NCBI GenBank assembly: GCA_035079385.1
Contig: JAVHKY010000001.1
Location: forward strand, 14,408,501 to 14,472,500
Length of the DNA stretch: 64,000 bases
Source of the DNA: Aspidiotus rigidus
Lineage: Eukaryota > Arthropoda > Insecta > Hemiptera > Diaspididae
Reading direction: 5' to 3'
The stretch's first letter is position 1. The number at the start of each line of letters is the position of its first letter. This document shows, in pieces, positions 53,378 to 61,815 of the stretch. A program made the translations under genes and the position numbers. Under the pieces are notes generated by a model. It was not told the origin of the DNA. It did no database searches and worked only from the letters and a program-made list of their open reading frames with translations.

Positions 53378-54139
53378 TTATTGATGTAAATAAAAACACT
53401 TTGATGAACATTTCACTTCTTTTAATTTCAAAATAAGTATATAATATCCAGAATGTTGGTGGGTAGCGGCTGTTTTATAAAAGCGAGCTAGAGCCTCGTG
53501 ATATACTTTTGAACCTGGTCGCACAGTATAGTGCGTCCATTGGCGAGTAACTTTACGTAAAACTTTCTTTCTTTTAAAACACGCGATACAATAAGGTTTC
53601 AGGAAATTATAGTTTACATACCGTTCTACCCTAGGTTTCAAATTCTTATAACTAACAATTTTTTCATTAGAAGTACTTTTCTTATGAGAAGTATTTAATA
53701 TTACACTTGATCGTTGAATTGCATCACTACGCATTAAGTTTCCATTAGAGTGCTGTATTTCTATAAGATCACATACCTCGGGTAGACCAATTTCTGATCT
53801 TGCCAGTATATTATCGCAGGCACAATCGTTGAGAAAGATATTGGCACGACTCCCATCCGGGTGTAATGAAATAAATGTATTCGATTCTGGCACCGCGTTA
53901 TCCCGCAACAAAATTGAAATCTGCTTAACACGTACCTTCACTTGTCTTCCACCAACTCGTATTTCAGCATCATAAATGTATTCATCTTCATACATTTCCC
54001 AGCAGTCTCGCGAAAAGGAATGACGTCTTCTATACAAATAATCCATATCAAACTTGGAACTGATATTTTCAAACAACCAATCAACGTGCGGCGTCTGTGG
54101 ACACATTATGACAAGCATATGGCACAACCTGTTACGCAA
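53378..54139 (-). CDS. Hypothetical 253-aa protein
   Basis: Open frame from 54139; the start may be ATG near 54115 or 54103 (MLVIMCPQTPHVDWLFENIS). Contains RRRHSFSRDCWEMYEDEYIY, KVRVKQISILLRDN, CACDNILARSEIGLPEVCDL, a basic Cys segment (YCIACFKRKKVLRKV) and ends CSSKCFYLHQ. I recognise no domain. Convergent with the gene at 52741-53372, six bases apart. Length and composition suggest real coding; it could be virus-derived. Confidence 0.5.
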   Translation of the reverse strand: MRNRLCHMLVIMCPQTPHVDWLFENISSKFDMDYLYRRRHSFSRDCWEMYEDEYIYDAEIRVGGRQVKVRVKQISILLRDNAVPESNTFISLHPDGSRANIFLNDCACDNILARSEIGLPEVCDLIEIQHSNGNLMRSDAIQRSSVILNTSHKKSTSNEKIVSYKNLKPRVERYVNYNFLKPYCIACFKRKKVLRKVTRQWTHYTVRPGSKVYHEALARFYKTAATHQHSGYYILILKLKEVKCSSKCFYLHQ

Positions 54140-55785
54140 AAAATGGGGGGGGACAGAATTCTGTCACTGCATGTCACCAGTTGTCAATTAATTAATTTTG
54201 GCATAGTTTGGCAACAATTGTTAATTTGGCACAAAATGGCTAATTTTGTCGCAGGTGGCAAAATTAGTCCATTTAGGCCTTTTCCAGGCGTGTCTTCCAG
54301 AAAAATTATTACAAGATGAATTCTCATGAGCAACATTATTATAATAAAAAATTATTCATTTTCAAAAAAACAAAAAAAGAACTTTGTAAGTAATTACAAT
54401 GAAGTAAAGTTATCAAAAAATAAATTTCAGAAAATATTATTATTAGCAAGCGTCCATAAATTACGTGAGGTAAATTTTGCGATTTTTCAATCCCCCGCTC
54501 CCCCCTCGGTGAGATGTTGCAAGATTTGGACTGACCCCTCCCTTCTTTCCTTATCTCACACGAATTTTCTAAAATTTATATTTTTGTCCTAAATATACGT
54601 TCATGTGTCTTTATTGCGTCTTTATTGCGAATAAACTATTGAAAACAACAATTAATTTGCTTGATTAGGCCATTAATTTTATCCAGGACTAGTTAATAGA
54701 ACTTTTTAGCCATAATAATTTAGCTTAAGAATGTATTTTTTTCAAAACTGAACTCGTCTTGCAATATTTTTTTAGAATACATATTTGTGTGGGAAAAGTA
54801 GTTTAGTTATGATTTCCTACTCCCCTCCTCTGACATGAATTAGTTAAGATTACTGACAATTCTGCTGGGATCTCCGTCCCTTGAGTGCCTCACGTAAATT
54901 ATGTGACGCTCCTTTAATAAGAACAATTTATAACCAATGAATGGAACAACACGATAAGTCTGAGGCTTGATTAGAGTCCGATTCCACTGTTTCTGAACGA
55001 CGCAAGCATTCTGAGGCTGATTGGCGGATCCTGGAATCTGTACATCAATTGTCAACATTCTCTGTAGGCGTTGCTGTTGCATAATGAACAAAACAAGATT
55101 AATCACTAAAGAAAACGTTGAATAAAACACATGAATCAGTGTAAAAAACAGGATTTAAGTTGAAAGTGAATGATGTGAATAAAATTGACCGTTGTTCAGT
55201 GATTCTGTTCACATACCTATTAGCGCTTTCGCTTCGCAACACTACGCCATGATGAACTAAATCAACAAAAATATGCGGGAAACACATAGATTTGTAGGAT
55301 AGTGAGTGAGAATTAGGAAATGACAATGAGCTCGAATATATAGCCAGGAAATTACATGAGATTACGGGGGAAATATGCGGATACTGACATAAATATGCGA
55401 AAAATTGGGGCTGTGGGTAGTTTCCCTAAGTTTGTATCTAGATAAAATGTAGGCCTTGACTGTAGACAAATGACACACTTTACAACTTGAGCAAGATCAG
55501 AAATTATCCATAACTCTTAAAGCAAACCTCTAATCACTTGGATCTTGTTCGCTGATAGCTTACTTGTAAAAGCTAACATACTCACTCTCATTGATTCTTC
55601 TGATCGCTCAAGATGTACTTTTTACAATCTTCTTTTCACGCGTACTTTCTTGGCTTGGTTCGCAGCCATCTATACAACTCACTGTGTGCTTTTTGTAAGG
55701 AGTAAATTCTTTTTTATCTCCAGTTCGGTACTTTTAGGCGTCACATGCTTCTTCATTATACCGTGCCACGACATGATTTCCTCTG

Positions 55786-55829
<44 letters not shown>

Positions 55830-56932
55830 ACAAGTAATATGAACATGAGCTAATAATATCATTACTAAATAGTACTGATTAAGAAGTTCTATTCTTATTA
55901 TTACCAGTAGCACTTAAATGAGAATAAAATTAAAATTTTTACATGGATTCATTGAGTTCAGATGAGAGGTCTGAAAAGTTGAGTTTGTCTGAAAATTTTG
56001 CATTTGACAGCAACTTTTTTTCAAATAACGAGGTCCAGTAAATGCTGCCCAAATTCATTGCTTTGAAGGGCAGCCAATTTTGAAATATTGCACATTAGTT
56101 AGTGACTAAATGACTAATGAATATGTGCATAGCATTTTATGTGCAGTATGAATTGAATATGTGCTGACTAAGATTACATGACTATTAAGAGTCGTTTAAG
56201 ATAGTTCTTCAACGCGTTTAAAATGTCCAGTTGTTGAAATTGGAAAGTTAATGTCGTTTTGAATCGTCACAGAACCAATAAGGAGTTTTTCTGATCCTTC
56301 AAACGGTGAAGTTTTTGGCATTGATTGTGACGGTGCATCTTCAAGAATTCCTCCAGGAATTAGATTTCATGAAAGAAAGCAGAAAATACAATATTTAGAA
56401 AAGCAGTGATTACAAATTTTGAGCATTATTATACACATCAAATTTAAAGAGGTCTCCCTTTTTTCCCCTTCAATCAAATTATGGGATTAATAAATGAAAA
56501 TGGTTGATTTTATCTAGGCCATGTCATGAAACTATTCCAGTATTATACAAACAATCTCATTCTCTCGGGATTTTTCGAACCGCCATATAATCAAATTAAA
56601 ATGAGAGATGGCGAATACAATGAAAAATATGTCTTTGTTCCCCTTAATAGAATCCGCATATCCCCTCTATTCCGATACTTTGCTCATTTACTCCCGTATT
56701 TTCTTTTACATATATCTACAAGTACCTTGTTTCCTTCTCAAATCATTGAGCACACTTAATGTCTGTCATCTTGAAGGGAATGGGTATTTTAAAGAATATC
56801 TAACAGAAAAATTGAAGATTTTCCTTTGTTCTTTTTCGTTTTTTCGAATCACCTTTCTTGTCTAAAATTTGCAGTCATCATTAAGCTATTCTTCCATTCA
56901 CTGTATTGTTATAAATGTATTTTGGTACCTAC
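54140..56932. other. Non-coding stretch
   Basis: No supportable gene. At 54158-54260 TGTCA, TGGCA and TTGGCA words recur in both orientations, similar to 61000-61270. An (AAT)n microsatellite lies at 55794-55828. Downstream exons of the accessory gene at 56933-58213 may lie at its right edge but I could not define them. Confidence 0.45.
55794..55828. repeat. (AAT)n microsatellite
   Basis: About eleven uninterrupted AAT units. Confidence 0.95.
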
Positions 56933-58213
56933 CACACGCAGTTAGGTTCAAAAGAACATCCTTGAATGATTTCATTTCTTCCCGTATGGTGTCTTGAACA
57001 ACCTTCTTGAGGGTTTCTTGCAGATTGGCCATGTCTGTCTGCATTTTTATAAAGGCTGAATGATTGTAAGCTTCTACAGCATCAGCTCGACTTTGACAAC
57101 AATTGCTCATAAGCAACTTACTCCCATCTATTTTCAACACCTGCTCGTCATGATTAATGGTCAAGGGAGAATGATTTCTCAAAGGAGGATGATTTATTGC
57201 CGGAAAAGGAAACTCAGGAGGTTCAACATTCAAATTTTCATTTCTGCACATCAAAAGAAAATCAAAGGTTAAGCAAAGATTAATTCAGCATGACTCAAAT
57301 ACTAAAAACAATTACTTGAAGAGCAGTTCTTACCTATTTCTCTCGTCATTTACACTGCAGTGCACACTTATTGGTTTTGGCTCCGAACTCTTATTACTAT
57401 CAAGAGTAAACGGTTTTTTATGCACATGCTTTCTTTTCGATGTCACCAGATTTGATCTCTCGCTCAAATCATCATTAGGTGTGTACATCAATTGATCCAT
57501 GTAGGAATAGGCTTTATCAATTTCTTCAAGTTCTATAATGTGTATGACAGAAATGCAGTTATTTTGTATAGAAATACACTCTCTCCGTATAGAAAACTAA
57601 TTTTTCCTGTATGTGTAGTGATCTGACAAACTGTAGCTAAAGTTGGAATACCATGCTGTAATGAAATAAGATTAACTTTTGATTTTAAAAACATTATGTT
57701 TTTGAGTACACGGAGTCCAAGGCAACCTAATTTATATACAGTTTTGTCAAATCACCTCAAACTTTTTCCAACATTTTGTCTATTTCTGTACGTATAAAAA
57801 TAGATATTTAGATATTTGTATATATAATGCTTACCATAATGGGCATACAAAGTTCGAATATCATAAGTTTCCCAATTTGTCACTTTAACCATAATTGTTT
57901 TCTTATTCTTAGCTGTTACAACAGGAATCTCTATTGAACCTGAAGCTTTCGACCACTGTAATAAAAGAAGCTTTTTGTGCGCTGCTTCACAAATTGCTTC
58001 GTTGGTTGAGTTGAACTTTGGAACGGTTACTTTCCCGAGTTTTAAATCTAGCCACAAATTTAAAGAAACGTATTGTAGTCGCTCTTTTCTCTTCTGGTCC
58101 GCCATCACTACCAGTGTTTTTAAATGATCAATTTCGGGGCCAATCCTGTTCACATATTTTGCTGAAGATGCTTCAACAACAATAGGTGTTATACTCAGCG
58201 AAGTTGGAATGAT
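56933..58213 (-). CDS. CACTA-associated accessory protein, copy C (three internal exons)
   Basis: Exons 57835-58213 (after GATAG, donor GTAAGC), 57334-57532 (after TTATAG, donor GTAAGA) and 56933-57243 (after TGTGCAG, donor GTAGGT) join in phase. The first contains RLQYVSLNLWLDLKLGKVTV and VKVTNWETYDIRTLYAHY and matches the accessory protein at 14392-15090, including intron position. The second has a basic stretch TSKRKHVHKKP. The third ends in a coiled coil (MANLQETLKKVVQDTIREEM). No stop or shift is seen in these exons. First and last exons are not identified. No Tnp2 transposase lies next to it, so either the element is non-autonomous or the gene has become a host gene. Confidence 0.6.
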
Positions 58214-58968
58214 CTATCAAAAGAAAAAAAAAAAGAGAGAAGAGAAATGTACTAAAATTCAGTAGGTATAGTACTTGAAAGTCACACGTTTTGGAAAAAT
58301 ACTACAATTATTGGGATGATCATTCGCAAGTTGCCGCAAAGGATGCCACCTCTATGTTTTTGAACAGAATATTTTAGAAACTTTGCACAAGAGGGTGATC
58401 GCTACCCTTACAATAATACAGGAATTATTTGTTTTTCTCATTTTTCTTAAAAATTGAAGGGGCAACTTAGTAGTAGGAAAGGACGTCTGGCCCACTTTTG
58501 AAAATGAGTAGACCGGACATCCCTGGGTATTTTTTTTGGAGTTCACTTTTGAAAAATGAGGTGTGAGAATAATTTCTGAATGTGTAAGACAAACTCCATT
58601 TTTAAGGGCCCTGGAACGGGGCGCTTTTCAATTAAGGAATGTGTTGTACAAACTGGATGAGTTTATCTACATCATTCGTGTAAGAAAGCCAATTTGGAGT
58701 TAGTCGTTTCTTAATGTTATGAAAATTTCTGTGTGGTTATCAAATTCAAAAATAATTTCGCCATGTCTTGAGATTTTAATATTGTGGAGAAGAGGTTTAA
58801 TTTTTTGGTATGTTTTCTGAATGTATTATCTTGAATGTGGAAGACAACTTCATTTTTATTTTTTTTTAGTTTGTATGTATAGAATGAGATTTAATTTTAA
58901 ACATGATGCACTCACTTATATAGTCGTGATTCCCGACCCCCTTCATCTTGCGCAAAACTGTATGACGT
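58214..58968. other. Non-coding stretch
   Basis: No supportable gene or repeat. The 5' exon of the accessory gene may lie here. Confidence 0.4.
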
Positions 58969-59643
58969 TTATATAATTAATTTCCGCGATTTGAAACCAG
59001 TACACTGATCGTAATAATTCCAACACACATGACATGCGCAGAAAAGCCGCTTGTGCTTACAAACAGTATGATCTTCGCATTCCTATTCATCAGCTGTTCC
59101 TACGGTGTTTTTACCTGCGTATTCACACGGTATCATCGAACCCCAACATTTAATACACTGACAGATATACTGTTCGTGTTCGCACTCGAATCCTTCATGA
59201 TATAAACACATGGTCGGTTTTGCATCTCTGATAATCGCATCGGCGCAAGTCTTACCTGAATAGCAAACGACACACTGACAGAGTAGAACTCGATGTTCTA
59301 TACATTTTTCGTGAAAATAACATGAAACTTTTTTGAATACTGATTCTATGAAAAGACATTGAGCATCACCGCATCCGCAATCCATGCACTCGCATTCATA
59401 TAAATCGTGTTGACAAATTGGATGTAAACGACAAATATCTTTTTCAATTAGTTCAATTTCTTTTTCGTAAACGTACGTGCTCGGTTCAAATTTCATGTAC
59501 AGTTGGAAAGATGATTCCAGGCAATCTCGCACTCCGTTATTCTTCATTCGAAAAACGATTTGCCCTTCTATCAAAACAGTTTCCTGAATTATAATTTTAT
59601 TTTCTTCGAGTAACCAACACGTTGACGCTGATTTAAAATTCAA
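58969..59643 (-). CDS. Cys/His-repeat protein, virus-like cluster, with in-frame TAG before the last repeat
   Basis: Open from about 59643 (no ATG; an acceptor-like AAATGATAG precedes it) to TAG 59083-59085, 186 aa. Three copies of a Cys/His module are visible: CQHDLYECECMDCGCGDAQC, CIEHRVLLCQCVVCYSGKTC and CEHEQYICQCIKCWGSMIPC. After the TAG the same frame continues 37 codons with a fourth copy, CKHKRLFCACHVCWNYYDQC, to TAA at 58969-58971. The pattern is roughly C-x-H-x4-C-x-C-x2-C-x5-C, probably zinc-binding. The N-terminal 70 residues are beta-rich (IIIQETVLIEGQIVFRMKNN). Related module in the protein at 60239-60637. Readthrough or a recent stop are both possible. Confidence 0.65.
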
Positions 59644-59886
59644 ACAACTATCATTTAAATAGGAAAAATACCCGTCTTAATTTCTCTAATTGAATCTACC
59701 TTGAAATTATAAATCCCGCAAATATTGAAATAAATCGTATTATTTTCTCCTCTGATTACTGGGTTTTTTGTATATCTATAGGTAGTAGAAACCATCAAAT
59801 CCATCAACTTTGAAAGCAGCCATGATGTGATCAGTAAGCCGCCTCGAATAAAGACAATGATTATTTTTTCGCGATATAGGTACTTA

Positions 59887-59894
59887 CTTATATA
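59887..59894 (-). promoter_or_regulatory. TATATAAG box overlapping a stop codon
   Basis: Minus strand ACGTCTATATAAGTAAGT: the TAA of TATATAA is the stop codon of the 112-aa gene, and two TAAG words follow, as in baculovirus-type late promoters. GTAAGT could equally be a splice donor. Confidence 0.5.
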
Positions 59895-60226
59895 GACGTA
59901 TGAGATATGAATAATATTTTTTCAGTCCATCTTCCAAAATAATCCGCACGCCAGAAAAGCTCTTCATCGTCGTGATAAACTGGTAGAGATGTATAGAGAG
60001 TAGTTCTTTTTTTCATTTCTTTTAAAAGCTCTACGAAATAATTCTCCGATTTGTAACCATATTTTATAATCTTATTCAGAATTTCAAGTTTTCCCTCAGA
60101 ACCATAATACTCGAGCATAGACCTATCTTTTTCAGTCATTCTTCCTAGAACACAACTAGCCTGTAGTTCATCATCGACATATAGACAGGAAACGTGTTTC
60201 CAGAATTCAAAATTTCTCTTAGCCAT
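59888..60226 (-). CDS. Unknown 112-aa protein of the virus-like cluster
   Basis: ATG 60224-60226 (MAKRNFEFWKHVSCLYVDDE) to TAA within TATATAAG. Charged, probably helical (EGKLEILNKIIKYGYKSENY, FVELLKEMKKRTT). No recognised domain. Twelve bases separate it from the gene upstream. Confidence 0.6.
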   Translation of the reverse strand: MAKRNFEFWKHVSCLYVDDELQASCVLGRMTEKDRSMLEYYGSEGKLEILNKIIKYGYKSENYFVELLKEMKKRTTLYTSLPVYHDDEELFWRADYFGRWTEKILFISHTSI

Positions 60227-60238
60227 TTAAAGTATAGG

Positions 60239-60637
60239 CTAAATATGATGATTCGTTCGAAATTCAGCTACAATTTCACCTTTACGAATTTTCAAGTCGA
60301 CGATATTCCTATTACGAGCGTGCAGAATTATTTCTTGTCCAGCATCAATCTTCTCGGGAGAAATGAAAATTTTGTACGTATTTGTATGAATAACAGAATC
60401 AATCAAATTATAATAACCCTTTACAATCGTATCATCTGGAACACCAAGTTCGAATTTATACTGATAAGTTTCCCTCCTACCTTTCACAATGTAATTACAA
60501 TGCAAAAGACGATGTTCTATCTTTCTTAGAACAGGATTCCAACATATACTACACATACAATAGACTCGATCGTGTTCACAATACCCGTGTACTTGACAAA
60601 TGAAAGCCATGTAGGAAATGAGAGAATTTATCCTCAT
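60239..60637 (-). CDS. Protein with one Cys/His module, virus-like cluster
   Basis: ATG 60635-60637 (MRINSLISYMAF), with a second ATG at 60610. An N-terminal module CEHDRVYCMCSICW matches those of 58969-59643. A beta-rich region follows (YQYKFELGVPDDTIVKGYYN...EKIDAGQEIILHARN...KIRKGEIVAEFR). 132 aa, frame intact. It starts three bases after the stop of the zinc-finger gene. Cys/His module plus beta domain in both proteins, in opposite order, suggests they are relatives. Confidence 0.65.
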   Translation of the reverse strand: MRINSLISYMAFICQVHGYCEHDRVYCMCSICWNPVLRKIEHRLLHCNYIVKGRRETYQYKFELGVPDDTIVKGYYNLIDSVIHTNTYKIFISPEKIDAGQEIILHARNRNIVDLKIRKGEIVAEFRTNHHI

Positions 60638-60640
60638 CAC

Positions 60641-60916
60641 TTACTTATATAGATGTTTAGTTCTCATATGATGTTCGAAATTCCATTTACGATATATACA
60701 AGGCCCACAGACGTCACAAACGTACCTTATTTCGTGAATTTTTTCATGTAATCGTAGATTTTCTTCAGTTCCAAAGACAGCATTGCACTTGTAAAATTTT
60801 TCGCATGGAAACATTACTTCTGGTTGAGGAGAATTCTTATGAGTTGATCGTAGATGTATGGTTAAATTACCGCTACTTGCGAAACTCCGTAGACAAATAT
60901 CGCACGTATAAGACAT
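60641..60916 (-). CDS. C2H2 zinc-finger protein, virus-like cluster
   Basis: 91 aa from ATG 60914-60916. One classical finger, YTCDICLRSFASSGNLTIHL with RSTH, a second with CNAVFGTEENLRLHEKIH whose first Cys is shifted (FPCEKFYKC), and a third, YVCDVCGPCIYRKWNFEHHM with RTKH. Probably DNA or RNA binding. No intron, unlike most host zinc-finger genes. The coding end HLYK overlaps the TATATAAG box that precedes the next gene. Its own upstream region has TATATAAG at 60950-60957. Confidence 0.75.
   Translation of the reverse strand: MSYTCDICLRSFASSGNLTIHLRSTHKNSPQPEVMFPCEKFYKCNAVFGTEENLRLHEKIHEIRYVCDVCGPCIYRKWNFEHHMRTKHLYK
60644..60651 (-). promoter_or_regulatory. TATATAAG box between zinc-finger and Cys/His genes
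   Basis: Minus strand ATCTATATAAGTAAGTGATG: box, two TAAG words and the ATG of the next gene within 20 bases, while the zinc-finger gene is still being read (stop is the following TAA). Confidence 0.5.
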
Positions 60917-60949
60917 GATTATGCCGAAAATAGATCGTACTTACTCCGC

Positions 60950-60957
60950 CTTATATA
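60950..60957 (-). promoter_or_regulatory. TATATAAG box upstream of the zinc-finger gene
   Basis: Minus strand AAGTATATAAGGCGGAGTAAGT, about 35 bases before the ATG at 60916. Third instance of the box followed by GTAAGT in this cluster. Confidence 0.5.
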
Positions 60958-61671
60958 CTTTTAGAAATGAGAAGACCAGAAAATGAGTCAGACCCCCGTT
61001 GTACAAATACTCGCCACAATGTGACACCGGAATAATGACATCTCTTTTGACACTTAGTGACAAATAAATTGACCAATCAGCGTGCAGTATATCGAATGAC
61101 AGATGGCCTTGATGTGTGACAATTAATTGTCACAAAATTGTCACTGCGTGGCAATAAATATTCATTTAGTGACAGGTATTTTTAGCCATATTGTGTCAAT
61201 TTTTTGTACTCTTTGTGACATTTTATCCAGGGATGGTTTTTCGTCATTATGTGGCACTTTTTGTGTCACATTATTGAAGGGTCAGGGGGGGGGGGAATCA
61301 GAAGTATACCAAAATTATGCGATGAATTAATAATATTGCTTCATTTAAGCTTGCCTTCATAAATCACACTTCCTCAGATAGCATTATCTACTGAAATGTG
61401 GAATATGACAAGAAATAAATCAATATGATGAATACATCGCAGAATTTGGATATGCAAGTGTTAAGATTAGTGGAGAATGAATATATTCCAATAATAAACG
61501 AGAACAGTACAGTCCATAATACAATTAATAATGATGATAATGATTGCTGCGTAGAGCAGTGTTGCCAATAAGCTAACCATAGATATAGTCATAACAGTCA
61601 CCCCCTCGTGAAAAATAATAATAATCATAATAGTAATACATGGAAAAAAAAAAAATCTTAACTTATAATTG

Positions 61672-61708
<37 letters not shown>

Positions 61709-61815
61709 GAGATAATAACGTCATTACAAAATAAAGAAAGCAAAAAATTGACACAATGTGTTCAATTAATTTTTTAAATGGGGTGCTGCAAAATATTAAG
61801 ACTTGAGTAAGCGTT
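60958..61815. other. Non-coding, with TGTCA-rich hairpin block and A/T tract
   Basis: 61015-61275 is rich in TGTGACA, TTGTCA and GTGACAA in both orientations, including GACAATTAATTGTC (perfect inverted repeat at 61128-61141), a possible MITE-like remnant. A nine-G run lies at 61287-61295. A run of about 33 T at 61675-61707 (A on the minus strand) lies about 110 bases downstream of the gypsy pol stop and may mark a 3' terminus. Confidence 0.5.

Noticed and set aside
22100..54139. Definite Polinton terminal inverted repeats
   Set aside because: I looked for AG-starting inverted repeats on both sides but could not match any by eye, so the element's exact boundaries are left open.
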